From assembly GCF_003112735.1 (NCBI RefSeq), contig NZ_BFBR01000002.1, positions 310,001 through 374,000 of the forward strand: a stretch of DNA of 64,000 nt. The letters run 5' to 3'. The first letter of the stretch is position 1; each line of letters begins with the position of its first letter. This document shows positions 20,469 to 29,736 of this stretch, piece by piece. The notes below the pieces were generated by a model. That model did no database searches. It had not been told where the DNA came from and worked only from the letters and a program-made list of their open reading frames with translations. The translations under genes were made by a program, and so were the position numbers. Origin of the DNA: Candidatus Phycosocius bacilliformis (GTDB taxonomy: Bacteria; Pseudomonadota; Alphaproteobacteria; Caulobacterales; Aquidulcibacteraceae).

Positions 20469-20490
20469 GACGGGCAAATTAACCCGTCAT
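20467..20490. repeat. 8-bp inverted repeat overlapping a start codon
   Basis: ATGACGGG, eight AT-rich bases, then CCCGTCAT. It covers the ATG of the small acidic protein gene and the space before it. A TTGACA lies just upstream on the minus strand (20492-20497). It could be an operator, or an mRNA hairpin hiding the start codon. Confidence 0.5.
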
Positions 20491-20515
20491 TTGTCAATAT
20501 TTTCTTGTCAGACCA

Positions 20516-22309
20516 TCAATATCTGACATCTCCGCGCTGGATCGCTGCATAGACTTCCGGCGTCAGGGGCTCATAGCGGCGGGTCTCAGGGTTCATCCAA
20601 ACCATCGGGTCGGCAATGAAAGCGGGATCAAAACCTGCCTTCACCAGATCGACCTTGCGGTATTTGAAGGTTCCGGTGACTTCCACTTCGGTTTGGAAGC
20701 GCAAGAATAAAGGGATCGCATAGCTGGGCAATTCAGTGCGGACATGGGCCGACAGCGCCTCGAGATCGAGCGGCTGGGGCGCCAAAATCACGGCCATACC
20801 GGCCCGGCCATCAGCATGGGGAACATCCACACCATAGACATTGGCTTGGTCTATTCCCTGGAACATGCACAGCACTTCACCCACCTCATTGGTGGAGACA
20901 TTTTCGGACTTCCAGCGATAGGTGTCGCCAATCCGATCAACAAAATAGAAATAGCCCAGCTTGTCCTGCTTCAACAAATCGCCGGTGCGGAAATACAGAT
21001 CGCCGGGCTCAAAGACGTCGCGCAACAGCTTGCGTTCTGAAGCAGCCTTATCATTGGCATAGCCATCAAAGCGGGCGCGCACATTGGTTGTGTCGATTTT
21101 GCCAATGGCCTCGCCCACTTCGTCATGGTCGCAACGCTCACAAAAGCCTTCCGCATTTCGGATGGGCTTTTCTTCTTCAATATCAAAGCGTACCAACTCA
21201 ACATTGAAGCGCTTTTTGAGATAGGAGGGAACGCGGCCGACAGCCCCCAATTTGCCTTCGACATTGATGAAGCTGACATTGCCTTCCGTCGAGCCATAAA
21301 ATTCCACGATCAGCGGGATTTTGAATCGCTCTTGGGCGCGGGTCCACACATCTGCACGCAAGCCGTTGCCAAAGCAGGATTTCAGCTTGTGGGCTTGCTC
21401 CTTTTCATGGGGCGGCACGCTGACCAGATAGCGGAACAATTCCCCAATATAGGCAAAGACCGTGCAACCATTGTCGACAATATCGTCCCAGAACTGGGTC
21501 GCAGAAAACTTGCGCCGCAGCACAAGTGTGGCCCCGGTGTTGAACACAAGGCCAACCCCGCAAATGCCCCCCGTGCCGTGATAAAGCGGCAGCGGGCAAT
21601 ACACACGATCCGAAGCATTGGTCTTGGTTGCTGCAATGAATGAGCGGCTCATCCCTTGGGTGCGCATGTGCGACAAGGTGGCGGCTTTTGGATTGCCGGT
21701 GGTGCCGGATGTATAGACATAAAGGCAGGGATCTTTAGCCGTCAGCATTTCGCGGTGGGCACGCGATGGCCTCTTGTGGCTTTGGGCATTGAGCGAGCGA
21801 TCAAGATCATTCGCATTGGGCATGAGGCCGCCAGCAGCCCACACCGAAACACCCTCGAGTTGACCATCGATTGTCTTCCACAGATCGGCCAACTCAACCC
21901 CGACGATAACCGCCTTAGATTTGGCCACGCTGACACAATGGAGAAGCGAGGGCCCTTGCAGATTGTGATTGATCAGGGCGACCACCACACCAACTTTGGT
22001 CAATCCATACCAAGCTGCCAGATAGTCGGGGCGATTCTGCATGAACAGGGCCACAACATCGCCTGCCTTTAGCCCGATTGACACAGCCCAATGCGCATAG
22101 CGATTGGCCCGTGAATCAAACTGGCCATAAGTCCAAGTCTTGCCTTCAAAAATAATGGCAGGCTTTGGATTATGCTGGTCGCAAATCGCTTCCCAATTGT
22201 CTGGCAGCAAGACTTGGCTGTCGGGACTAAGGTCCTTCATCCATTTATTGGTGCGGCTTAGAGCCGAAATGAAAGTGACCTCACGTTTGAGAGTGTCGAT
22301 TAAGCCCAT
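20516..22309 (-). CDS. long-chain acyl-CoA synthetase, FATP-like
   Basis: A 597-residue AMP-forming acyl-CoA synthetase resembling the fatty-acid-transport-protein/very-long-chain group (SLC27, mycobacterial FadD6). Visible motifs are LYVYTSGTTGNPKAA for ATP, EFYGSTEGNVSFINVEGKLGAVGRVPSYL typical of this subfamily, the hinge FRTGDLLKQDKLGYFYFVDRIGDTYRWKSENVSTNEV and a C-terminal TFKYRKVDLVKAGFDP. It would activate imported long or very long fatty acids at the inner membrane. GAGG lies 12 bases before ATG 22309. The second acyl-CoA synthetase nearby has a different subfamily pattern, so they are not recent duplicates. Confidence 0.9.
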   Translation of the reverse strand: MGLIDTLKREVTFISALSRTNKWMKDLSPDSQVLLPDNWEAICDQHNPKPAIIFEGKTWTYGQFDSRANRYAHWAVSIGLKAGDVVALFMQNRPDYLAAWYGLTKVGVVVALINHNLQGPSLLHCVSVAKSKAVIVGVELADLWKTIDGQLEGVSVWAAGGLMPNANDLDRSLNAQSHKRPSRAHREMLTAKDPCLYVYTSGTTGNPKAATLSHMRTQGMSRSFIAATKTNASDRVYCPLPLYHGTGGICGVGLVFNTGATLVLRRKFSATQFWDDIVDNGCTVFAYIGELFRYLVSVPPHEKEQAHKLKSCFGNGLRADVWTRAQERFKIPLIVEFYGSTEGNVSFINVEGKLGAVGRVPSYLKKRFNVELVRFDIEEEKPIRNAEGFCERCDHDEVGEAIGKIDTTNVRARFDGYANDKAASERKLLRDVFEPGDLYFRTGDLLKQDKLGYFYFVDRIGDTYRWKSENVSTNEVGEVLCMFQGIDQANVYGVDVPHADGRAGMAVILAPQPLDLEALSAHVRTELPSYAIPLFLRFQTEVEVTGTFKYRKVDLVKAGFDPAFIADPMVWMNPETRRYEPLTPEVYAAIQRGDVRY

Positions 22310-22450
22310 GGGGTGCGTTTCCTCTTTGCACCTTTATGGACTGACTTCTGTGGGCTTCAAGCAGGCGTGCTGACATGAAGCGGGATTTTCGCAACAAGTT
22401 GAACCGACTGATGCAGACTTGCATCAGAACAGCCGGCTGCACAAATCCGC

Positions 22451-23119
22451 TTACGGCTTTATCGGCCAGTCGCGCTCATGATAGGCGCTATCCCAAAACA
22501 GCCATTCATGTTGGGCGCACCGCAGGAAAGCTGCGGTCATCCGCTCCCGCTCGCTGGGTCCAGCATCAGCTGCCGCCGCATTGACGATGCCTTTCATGCG
22601 TTCGGTGGCAGCTGCAAAATTCTCATCCGCATAGGTGTCAATCCATGCCTGATAGAAATTGCCCGGCGCGCCCTTTGCGGCAATCGCGGTCCCAACATCT
22701 TGATAGAGCCAGAAGCACGGCAGCACAGCAGCAGCCAAGACGGCAAAACTGTCGGTCACGGCGATTGCCAACATGAAATTGACATAGGCTTCGCACGCAG
22801 GTGTTGGGGTGGCCGTTTCTGCGGCGCGTGGATCAATACCGAACTGATCAAGATAGCCCGCATGCAAAGCGCGCTCGACCACAATGGCGACTTCGGCAGC
22901 CTTGGAAAACGCCAAAATCTCGTCGGCTGCCGGGGCCTTAGCCGCCCCAAGCGCCAGCACACGCGCATAGCCTTGCAGATAGAGGCCATCCTGGATCATG
23001 TAATGGGCGAAGGCGGATCGTGATAATGAGCCCGCCGCCAGTTCCTGATTGAACGGATGGGCATGGACTGCGGCGCGCAAGCCTGCCGCGGCCTGCCAAA
23101 CATCATCGGTGAATGCCAT
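22451..23119 (-). CDS. tenA: TenA aminopyrimidine aminohydrolase / thiaminase II
   Basis: A 222-residue all-helical TenA protein that salvages the pyrimidine part of degraded thiamine. Family residues are seen: Asp44 in YMIQDGLYLQGYARVL, the catalytic Cys135 in AVLPCFWLYQDVG, and Glu205 before FWDSAY near the C-terminus. Length is normal and there is no signal peptide, so it works in the cytosol. The start lies three bases after the stop of the TonB-dependent receptor gene, whose 3' end supplies the ribosome site. Both should therefore be controlled by the TPP riboswitch upstream of the receptor. The pairing points to import and reuse of thiamine or its breakdown products. Confidence 0.94.
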   Translation of the reverse strand: MAFTDDVWQAAAGLRAAVHAHPFNQELAAGSLSRSAFAHYMIQDGLYLQGYARVLALGAAKAPAADEILAFSKAAEVAIVVERALHAGYLDQFGIDPRAAETATPTPACEAYVNFMLAIAVTDSFAVLAAAVLPCFWLYQDVGTAIAAKGAPGNFYQAWIDTYADENFAAATERMKGIVNAAAADAGPSERERMTAAFLRCAQHEWLFWDSAYHERDWPIKP

Positions 23120-23122
23120 GAC

Positions 23123-25258
23123 CTAAAACTCCCGCCGCAACGACAAGGTGACCTTGCGGCCCCGATTAATAGTGAATGTGTCAAAGGGTCCGCCAGGGCC
23201 AAGGCCCGCCAGAAGGCCGGTCATGCCCTGACCAAAGGCAGAGATGGCCCAGCGCTTATCTTCAAGATTTTGGACACCCAAGCTCAGCGTCCAGTCCTGA
23301 TGGACTGCGGTCACGGTCAGATCAGTCCACCATCGTGCTGGTGAATAGAGGACATTGTCGATCTCATAATAGGTTTTGCCCGCATAATTGGCAGCAATCT
23401 GGCCGGTCAGGCTGAAGCCCCCGAGTGGCAGACCATAACGGGCCGTCACGCGGCCGGTATCGCGTGGGGCGTTTGGGATGGCCTTGCCACTATAATCGCG
23501 CGTAGCCGGTGATCCCAAGAGCGGGTCGGTGGCGATGAAACGCTGGATCTTGGTGTCGGCCAAGGCATAGCTGGCGGCCAGATCAAGCCCGACCACCGGC
23601 TGTATCGCCAAACTGGCTTCCCAGCCCTTGACCGTCACCTCATCGACATTGAGCGTGACTGACTGATTGTCGATGAACGTGTAATTCTGATAATCCTCAA
23701 CTTGGTTGGAAAACAGGTTGAGTTCAAATTGTCCGGCCCAGATAGGCAGGCGCTGCTTCCAGCCAAGTTCGAGAGAAGATGTGATTTCAGGTCGATATGT
23801 GGCCTGCCAGATCGAACTGGCCGCTGGGGTCGGATTAAAGCCACCAGGGCGAAAAGCCTCGCCATAGCTGACAAACAGATTCTGGCCATCTTTAAGCCAC
23901 TGCAGGCTCATTCTCGGCTGAAACCGCTCAAACGTGCCCTCACGGCGGGAAATCACAGGCCCATTCACCCGCGACAAAATGGTCTGCGATCTGTCATCGC
24001 GATCAAAGCGGCCCTGCACTTCCAGCTTGATGACGGGGCTCACACGATAGCCGAGTGCACCATAAGCAGAAATCTGGTTGGAGCGGGTCAGATAGCGCGG
24101 GGCGGGTGCGCCAAACAGCAAGGGGCCAAAATCATCGGTGCGGTCCTTGTCGGTCTTTTGCAAGAATGCACCCCATTGCTGAGTCAATTTGTCCGCCCCA
24201 TCGGAAATCCAACGCACTTCTGCGGTGGTGGCAGCAATATCAATGGGTTGGCGGATCGGCTGAATGCCATTCGGGAATGCAGGAAAACCAAAGAAGGTCA
24301 GCGGGCCAGGCCGATAATCCAATTCCTCATCCCAGCGTTTGGCATAGGAATCCCGCGCCACCATGACCGAGACAGTCCCCCCAGCCCATGGGTGGGCCAG
24401 CAGCACAGACCCCTGCCCCCACCGCCGCCAAGAAGACCCCGGATAGTCCCCGATTGGATTCATGAGGACCGCGCCTGACAACCGCCCCTTGGCCTTGCCT
24501 GTGACATTGTTGGAACTGGCCCAAGCTGCCCCACCCTCATCTTCAAGATACTGGAACTTGGTATCAATTTGCCAGCCAAGCGCGGTCCCACTCAGGCGCA
24601 ACCGACCCGCGCGTGTCTCAACCGCATCAACCAGTCGGTTCAAAGTGGTATTTTTGATCCAGCCATCAGCCTGTGACCACAGCCCGGCTGCCCGCAGGGT
24701 CCAGCGATCGCCCAAGGCCACATCGTGCGCAGCGTCAATTTCAGCCAAACCACCATTGCCCGCCGTCACACCAAGATATGAGCCCTCCAGGCGCGTGCGA
24801 ATACCAATCACCCCGCCCGCAGCATTCTTGCCATAGAGCGCGCCTTGTGGCCCCTTGAGAACTTCCACCGACACCACATCAAACAGACGGGGCGTGAATA
24901 ATTCAGTATCGGCCAGCGGCACACCGTCGAGCACCATGGCAACCGATGCTTGTTGCAAACGGTCGGTGGTCGCCCCTCGGATCGACAGAATATTGGTTCC
25001 GGGGTCTTGATCATTGACCATCCAGACCCCCGGAACTGCGGTGACGACATCATCCACGTTTGCCAGCCCTGTACCCGGCAGGGTGACGGCAGCGACCGGG
25101 GCGTCAAAGCGGGATTCGCGCCGACCGCGTACGGTGACCACTTCTACATGCGGGCTGTCATGACGATGGATTTCAAGCCCGGATGCCTCCTCCGGCACCG
25201 TTGCAACAGGTGTCTGGCTGGCTTGTGCCAACGCGAATAATGCCAGTGATAACGTCAT
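23123..25258 (-). CDS. TonB-dependent outer-membrane receptor, TPP-riboswitch controlled
   Basis: A 711-residue outer-membrane receptor. A signal sequence (about 1-20) is followed by a TonB-box-like VEVVTVRGRR, a plug domain with NILSIRGATTDRLQQASVAMVLDGVPLAD and VEVLKGPQGALYGKNAAGGVIGI, and a long beta-barrel ending in a strand with terminal Phe (LSLRREF). I chose ATG 25258, which has GGGAGGGG eight bases upstream; the frame continues to 25282, but that start lies inside the riboswitch. The riboswitch and the co-transcribed tenA make thiamine, or a thiamine breakdown product, the likely ligand. This is inferred from context, since plug sequence alone does not reveal the ligand. Confidence 0.93.
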   Translation of the reverse strand: MTLSLALFALAQASQTPVATVPEEASGLEIHRHDSPHVEVVTVRGRRESRFDAPVAAVTLPGTGLANVDDVVTAVPGVWMVNDQDPGTNILSIRGATTDRLQQASVAMVLDGVPLADTELFTPRLFDVVSVEVLKGPQGALYGKNAAGGVIGIRTRLEGSYLGVTAGNGGLAEIDAAHDVALGDRWTLRAAGLWSQADGWIKNTTLNRLVDAVETRAGRLRLSGTALGWQIDTKFQYLEDEGGAAWASSNNVTGKAKGRLSGAVLMNPIGDYPGSSWRRWGQGSVLLAHPWAGGTVSVMVARDSYAKRWDEELDYRPGPLTFFGFPAFPNGIQPIRQPIDIAATTAEVRWISDGADKLTQQWGAFLQKTDKDRTDDFGPLLFGAPAPRYLTRSNQISAYGALGYRVSPVIKLEVQGRFDRDDRSQTILSRVNGPVISRREGTFERFQPRMSLQWLKDGQNLFVSYGEAFRPGGFNPTPAASSIWQATYRPEITSSLELGWKQRLPIWAGQFELNLFSNQVEDYQNYTFIDNQSVTLNVDEVTVKGWEASLAIQPVVGLDLAASYALADTKIQRFIATDPLLGSPATRDYSGKAIPNAPRDTGRVTARYGLPLGGFSLTGQIAANYAGKTYYEIDNVLYSPARWWTDLTVTAVHQDWTLSLGVQNLEDKRWAISAFGQGMTGLLAGLGPGGPFDTFTINRGRKVTLSLRREF

Positions 25259-25263
25259 ATTGG

Positions 25264-25383
25264 CCCCTCCCTTCGCCGGCATGATCCGGAGCAGGTTCTG
25301 CGGGTCGCTGAGCGGCAGTCCTCATGACTACATCCAGCCTCTCAGCCCCTTATCGTGGGGCTCCCCGGTGTGGGCGGGGGCGT
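25264..25383 (-). promoter_or_regulatory. TPP riboswitch (THI element)
   Basis: Read on the minus strand, the conserved parts appear in order: CCGGGGAGCCCC (P1/P2), GGGGCTGAGAGG closing P2, a variable P3 arm with GCTGG and CAGC, then GACCCGCAGAACCTG and CCGGATCATGCCGGCGAAGGG (P4/P5 and the 3' side of P1). The 3' arm runs straight into GGGAGGGG, the receptor's Shine-Dalgarno, five bases before ATG 25258. Ligand binding would therefore be expected to hide the ribosome site, giving translational control. It lies 28 bases after the thiG stop, so read-through from thiSG would also pass it. Confidence 0.93.
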
Positions 25384-25411
25384 AGGCCTGTCCCCCGGCG
25401 ACGTCAAGGCT

Positions 25412-26203
25412 TTAGATCAGGCCAGCCAAGGGGCTTGATGGGTCAGCATAGCGCTTTCGGCCCATGCGGCCGGCCAGATAGGCGTCCCTTCCAGCGATCA
25501 CGGCATGTTTCATGGCGCGTGCCATGCGCACCGGGTCTTTAGCCTCGGCAATAGCGGTGTTCATCAAAACCCCGTCACACCCCAATTCCATCGCCACAGC
25601 AGCATCCGAGGCTGTGCCGACCCCAGCATCCACCAGCACCGGGACGCGGGCGGCTTCAACAATCAGGCGGATATTGACAGGGTTTTGAATGCCAAGACCT
25701 GAGCCAATCGGTGCTCCCAATGGCATGATGGCGCACGCCCCCGCATCTTCAAGACGGCGGGCAAACACGGGGTCATCGCTGCAATAGACCATGACATCAA
25801 AGCCCTCTTTGACCAAGACTTTGGTGGCCTCCAGCGTCTCCACCATATCCGGATACAGGGTCTTCTGGTCCGACAGCACTTCCAGTTTGACCAGCGACCA
25901 TCCCCCCGCTTCACGTGCCAAACGTAATGTCCGCAAAGCATCCTCGGCGGTGAAACAGCCTGCAGTATTGGGCAGGAACGTATAACGCTTCGGATCGACA
26001 AAATCGGTCAGCCGCGGCTGGGTTGGGTCAGACAGATTGACCCGGCGAACCGCCACCGTGACAATTTCCACACCGGCAGCTTCTGCTGCCTCGGCATTTT
26101 GCTGATAGTCGCGATATTTACCGGTCCCGATAATCAGGCGTGAGGAGAAAGTGCGGCCTGCGACAGTCCAACTGTCGGCCTGCGAGTTGTCAGCCTTGCT
26201 CAT
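25412..26203 (-). CDS. thiG: thiazole synthase
   Basis: Builds the thiazole phosphate of thiamine from 1-deoxy-xylulose phosphate, dehydroglycine and ThiS thiocarboxylate in the cytosol. The 263-residue TIM barrel starts with [12 protein letters not shown] and has the Schiff-base lysine in LVKLEV (Lys106), [16 protein letters not shown] and the phosphate-binding [18 protein letters not shown]. The C-terminus [20 protein letters not shown] is typical. It starts 11 bases after thiS. Other thiazole genes (thiF, thiO or thiH) and thiC, thiE are not in the window, so the pathway is completed elsewhere or is partial. Confidence 0.96.
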   Translation of the reverse strand: MSKADNSQADSWTVAGRTFSSRLIIGTGKYRDYQQNAEAAEAAGVEIVTVAVRRVNLSDPTQPRLTDFVDPKRYTFLPNTAGCFTAEDALRTLRLAREAGGWSLVKLEVLSDQKTLYPDMVETLEATKVLVKEGFDVMVYCSDDPVFARRLEDAGACAIMPLGAPIGSGLGIQNPVNIRLIVEAARVPVLVDAGVGTASDAAVAMELGCDGVLMNTAIAEAKDPVRMARAMKHAVIAGRDAYLAGRMGRKRYADPSSPLAGLI

Positions 26204-26214
26204 GCTTATGTCCC

Positions 26215-26415
26215 TTACCCACCACCCACGAACTGCACCAGCTCGAGCTGATCACCTTCTGCCAGAATCGTCTGATCCCAGTGCGACTTCATGACGATCT
26301 CGCGGTTGCGCTCTACCGCAACCCCGCGCGGATCAAGCTCTAATTGACCGATCAGTTCAGGCAAACTGGTGCCCGCGGGAACCTGACGTTCTTCACCATT
26401 GAGATAGATAATCAT
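26215..26415 (-). CDS. thiS: sulfur carrier protein
   Basis: A 66-residue ubiquitin-like sulfur carrier ending in the required Gly-Gly (FVGGG), which is adenylated and thiocarboxylated to give sulfur to ThiG. Beta-grasp features [11 protein letters not shown] and an [14 protein letters not shown] tail are clear. Two adjacent ATG codons exist (26418 and 26415); GAGG is better spaced for the second. It leads thiG on the minus strand. The 137-base gap to the divergent aroQ must hold its promoter, and I saw no TPP element there. Confidence 0.94.
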   Translation of the reverse strand: MIIYLNGEERQVPAGTSLPELIGQLELDPRGVAVERNREIVMKSHWDQTILAEGDQLELVQFVGGG

Positions 26416-26552
26416 CATGCCCTCATTGAGACGTGATATGGGCGGGCTTAGCAGGTTTGATCAAGGCAGTTGTGCAGGAAAGCCTCCACGTCCTGCATCC
26501 ATTTCAGCAAGCCCACCTTCCCCTTTCAGCAAAGCAGGGTTACAGCAGTGTC

Positions 26553-26999
26553 ATGGACAAAGCGATTTTTGTGCTCAATGGCCCCAATTTGAACCTATTG
26601 GGCACGCGCGAACCTGAAATCTACGGGACCGACACGCTGGCCGATATTGAGACAGCCTGCCAGGCGGTGGCTGAACGGCTGGGCGTGCCACTCATATTCC
26701 GACAGACCAATCACGAAGGCGAGTTGGTTGACTGGCTGCAAGAGGCCAGGACAGCGGCTGCGGGCGTATTGCTCAATGCTGGTGCGCTGACCCATACATC
26801 TGTGGCCCTCTATGATGCCATCAAGGCAATGGCGATTCCCGTTCTGGAGATCCATTTGTCCAACCCGCTGCGGCGAGAAGCCTTCCGGCATCAGTCATAT
26901 ATTGGCATGGCAGCCCATGGCACGATTGCAGGCTTTGGTTTGCGCTCGTATGTTTTGGGCATGGAAGCTCTCGCCCCCCTCATCCAGGTCAGAAGCTGA
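26553..26999 (+). CDS. aroQ: 3-dehydroquinate dehydratase, type II
   Basis: Dehydrates 3-dehydroquinate to dehydroshikimate in the shikimate pathway. The 148-residue product has the type II hallmarks FVLNGPNLNLLGTREPEIYG (catalytic Tyr24), the NHEGELVDWL loop, NAGALTHTSVALYDAI, and LEIHLSNPLRREAFRHQSYI with the catalytic His. The ATG at 26553 gives the family's usual length; the open frame runs back to 26433 but the extra 40 residues do not look like protein. It begins the plus-strand run aroQ-accB-accC-aat, an order often seen in alphaproteobacteria. Confidence 0.96.
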   Translation: MDKAIFVLNGPNLNLLGTREPEIYGTDTLADIETACQAVAERLGVPLIFRQTNHEGELVDWLQEARTAAAGVLLNAGALTHTSVALYDAIKAMAIPVLEIHLSNPLRREAFRHQSYIGMAAHGTIAGFGLRSYVLGMEALAPLIQVRS

Positions 27000-27049
27000 C
27001 CATTCGCCCATCCACATCTGGCCTGTGAGCTGGCCGACAGGAGACCATA

Positions 27050-27541
27050 ATGAGCCAATCAGGATTTGACACCAAGCTGGTCAAGGATCTGGCCCGCATC
27101 TTGCGCGATACCGACTTGAGCGAGATTGAGGTGGAAAATGAAGGGGTGCGCGTGCGCGTGGCCCGTCAGGCCAGTGCGGGTCCCCAGGTGGTTCATGCCC
27201 AAGTTGCTGCACCAGCCGTTGTCGCAGCCCCTGCCGCCCCGGCTGCCCCCGCTGCACCTGCGGCAGCGGCCGCCGCTGCACCAGCTGCACTCGATCCTGC
27301 CAAGCATCCAGGTGCTGTGGCCTCGCCCATGGTGGGCACTGTCTATACCCAGCCTGAACCCGGTGCTGCCACCTTCATCAAAGTCGGCGACAGCGTGAAA
27401 GAAGGCCAACAATTGTTCATCATCGAAGCCATGAAGACGATGAACCCCGTGCCATCGCCCAAGGCTGGCACTGTCACCGCGATTCTGGTCCATGATGCCC
27501 AGCCGGTCGAATATGGCGAAGCGCTCTGCGTGATCGAATAA
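27050..27541 (+). CDS. accB: biotin carboxyl carrier protein of acetyl-CoA carboxylase
   Basis: The 163-residue carrier moves carboxybiotin between biotin carboxylase and carboxyltransferase for malonyl-CoA synthesis. An N-terminal helical segment is followed by an Ala/Pro-rich flexible linker (about 52-82) and the biotinyl domain. The biotinylated lysine is Lys129 in IEAMKTMNPV. The linker is encoded by GC-rich repeats of Ala and Pro codons. accC follows after 15 bases, and aroQ precedes by 50 bases. This is a standard accBC unit; the carboxyltransferase subunits are not in the window. Confidence 0.97.
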   Translation: MSQSGFDTKLVKDLARILRDTDLSEIEVENEGVRVRVARQASAGPQVVHAQVAAPAVVAAPAAPAAPAAPAAAAAAAPAALDPAKHPGAVASPMVGTVYTQPEPGAATFIKVGDSVKEGQQLFIIEAMKTMNPVPSPKAGTVTAILVHDAQPVEYGEALCVIE

Positions 27542-27556
27542 TCAGGAGACACACAG

Positions 27557-28915
27557 GTGTTTGACAAAGTTCTGATCGCCAACCGCGGCGAGATTGCCTT
27601 GCGCATCCATCGGGCGTGCAAGGAAATGGGCATAACGACGGTAGCGGTCCATTCCACAGCCGATGCCGATGCCATGCATGTGCGGCTGGCCGATGAAAGT
27701 GTGTGTCTTGGCCCCCCTGCGGCAGCCAAATCCTATCTCAACATTCCAGCCCTGATCGCCGCCTGCGAAATTACCGGGGCGCAAGCCATTCATCCCGGTT
27801 ATGGCTTCTTGTCGGAAAATGCGCGTTTTGCGGAAATCATCGATGCCCACGGCCTCGTTTTTATCGGCCCAAAGGCCCACCACATCCGCATGATGGGCGA
27901 CAAGATCGCGGCGAAAGCTGCGGTGAAGGCAGCAGGCATTCCAGTTGTTCCAGGTTCAGACGGCGGCATTTCAGACGATGCCACGGCTTTGGCGGTTGCC
28001 GAGGAAATTGGCTATCCCGTTCTGGTCAAGGCCGCTGCTGGGGGCGGTGGCCGGGGCATGAAAGTGGCCCATTCGCGCGACGAATTGTCGGTCGCCCTGT
28101 CGATGGCGCGCAGCGAAGCCAAAAATGCCTTCGGCGATGATACCGTCTATCTGGAAAAATATCTTGGCCGACCTCGCCATATCGAAATTCAAGTGATTGC
28201 TGATGAGTTTGGCAATGTCGTGCATCTGGGTGAGCGGGATTGCTCGCTCCAGCGCCGTCACCAAAAAGTCTGGGAAGAGGCCCCTTCCCCAGCGCTCAAC
28301 GCCGAAGAACGCGCCGAAATTGGCGATATTGTGGTCAAGGCCATCAAGTCGCTCGGCTATCTGGGCGTGGGCACAATTGAGTTTCTCTATGAAGATGGTC
28401 GCTTCTATTTCATCGAGATGAACACACGCCTGCAGGTCGAGCATCCGGTGACCGAAATGATCACCGGGGTGGATCTGGTGCGCGAGCAAATCCGCATTGC
28501 TGCGGGCATGCCTTTGTCCTTCACCCAAGAGGATGTGGTGTTTGAGGGCGTGGCGATTGAATGCCGCGTCAATGCCGAAGATCCTGTGACTTTCACGCCC
28601 TCACCCGGCACGATCAGCGATTTCCATGCACCAGGTGGCTTGGGGGTACGGCTCGATTCAGCCATCTATACCGGCTACAAAATCCCACCCTATTATGACA
28701 GCCTGATCGGCAAGTTGATCGTCCATGGTCGCAACCGCAATGAGTGCTTGATGCGACTGCGCCGCTCTTTGCAGGAAATGGTCGTAGGCGGGGTTAAGAC
28801 GACCATTCCACTCTTCCTGCGTCTGGTGCAGGAACGCGACATCATTGATGGGGATTACAACATCCACTGGCTGGAAAAGTGGCTGGCCAGTCAAGCCCAG
28901 GACCCGCCTGCATGA
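27557..28915 (+). CDS. accC: biotin carboxylase of acetyl-CoA carboxylase
   Basis: ATP-dependent carboxylation of the biotin on AccB. The 452-residue product has the usual length and order: [16 protein letters not shown], the ATP-grasp glycine loop [29 protein letters not shown], the catalytic [14 protein letters not shown] region and [17 protein letters not shown]. The start is GTG 27557 with TCAGGAGA upstream; no ATG fits better. Its stop overlaps the aat start by four bases (ATGA), so aat is translationally coupled to it. Confidence 0.97.
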   Translation: MFDKVLIANRGEIALRIHRACKEMGITTVAVHSTADADAMHVRLADESVCLGPPAAAKSYLNIPALIAACEITGAQAIHPGYGFLSENARFAEIIDAHGLVFIGPKAHHIRMMGDKIAAKAAVKAAGIPVVPGSDGGISDDATALAVAEEIGYPVLVKAAAGGGGRGMKVAHSRDELSVALSMARSEAKNAFGDDTVYLEKYLGRPRHIEIQVIADEFGNVVHLGERDCSLQRRHQKVWEEAPSPALNAEERAEIGDIVVKAIKSLGYLGVGTIEFLYEDGRFYFIEMNTRLQVEHPVTEMITGVDLVREQIRIAAGMPLSFTQEDVVFEGVAIECRVNAEDPVTFTPSPGTISDFHAPGGLGVRLDSAIYTGYKIPPYYDSLIGKLIVHGRNRNECLMRLRRSLQEMVVGGVKTTIPLFLRLVQERDIIDGDYNIHWLEKWLASQAQDPPA

Positions 28916-29736
28916 GCAAGGGCTTTGGCCCGGAGGAATTGCTGGCCTGCTATGCACGCGGGACATTCCCGATGGCAGATGGGCGCGATGACCCTCGCTT
29001 GTTTCTGGTTGACCCGGATCAGCGCGGGGTTTTGCCACTTGATCAGGTGCACTTCCCCCGCCGCCTCAAGCGAACGGTACGCACCACGCCCTTTGTGGTG
29101 ACCATTGATCTCGCCTTTCGCGAGGTGGTTGAAGCCTGCGCTGCCCCCTCGGGCGATCGAACCGAAACCTGGATCAATCAGCCGATTGTCGAACTCTATG
29201 ACGGACTGTACCGGCGCGGGCATGGCCACAGCGTCGAGGTTTGGCAAAATGACAATTTGATTGGCGGCCTATACGGGGTTCGCTTGGGCGCGGCATTTTT
29301 TGGCGAGAGCATGTTCTCACGCGCGCGCGACGCCAGCAAGATCGCGCTGGTGCATCTGGTGGCCCACTTGATTGCGGGGGGCTTCAAACTGCTCGACACA
29401 CAGTTTCTGACCGATCATCTCGCCCAATTCGGAACGATCGAAATTCCCCGAAGCACATATAAGGATGCTTTGGCCGTAGCCATTAAGGCGTCTTCGACTT
29501 TTCCGGTGCCGGACTTGCTGGCGCAGCAGCCTTTACCGCAGCGGCCGGGGCTGGGCGGGGAGAACGCGGTGCCCCCTCGGCCTCATCCTGCGGCGGACCC
29601 GCTTTCGCGGCAGCTTTGGGTTCCGCCATGGACGGGGGAGCTTCCTCGGCAGCTTTGGCCTCGGAGCGCGCCTTTGGCATGCCTGGCAGCGCTGGAGCAG
29701 CCGTTTTTGCAGGCATCACACCTCCCTCACAGCTGA
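28912..29736 (+). CDS. aat: leucyl/phenylalanyl-tRNA-protein transferase with extended tail
   Basis: Transfers Leu or Phe from aminoacyl-tRNA to N-terminal Arg or Lys of proteins, marking them for ClpS/ClpAP degradation. The conserved core (about 1-198) is complete: [14 protein letters not shown], the [11 protein letters not shown] loop, [32 protein letters not shown], and [16 protein letters not shown]. coli Aat has about 234 residues. Here 274 are encoded, and residues 191-274 lie opposite the 3' end of the convergent DUF2155 gene, with a Pro/Leu/Arg-rich sequence. The tail is likely to be unconserved. The start ATG overlaps the accC stop. Confidence 0.92.
   Translation: MSKGFGPEELLACYARGTFPMADGRDDPRLFLVDPDQRGVLPLDQVHFPRRLKRTVRTTPFVVTIDLAFREVVEACAAPSGDRTETWINQPIVELYDGLYRRGHGHSVEVWQNDNLIGGLYGVRLGAAFFGESMFSRARDASKIALVHLVAHLIAGGFKLLDTQFLTDHLAQFGTIEIPRSTYKDALAVAIKASSTFPVPDLLAQQPLPQRPGLGGENAVPPRPHPAADPLSRQLWVPPWTGELPRQLWPRSAPLACLAALEQPFLQASHLPHS

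Noticed and set aside
27200-27300. GC-rich low-complexity repeat
   Set aside because: It is the Ala/Pro linker of AccB, not a mobile or regulatory repeat.
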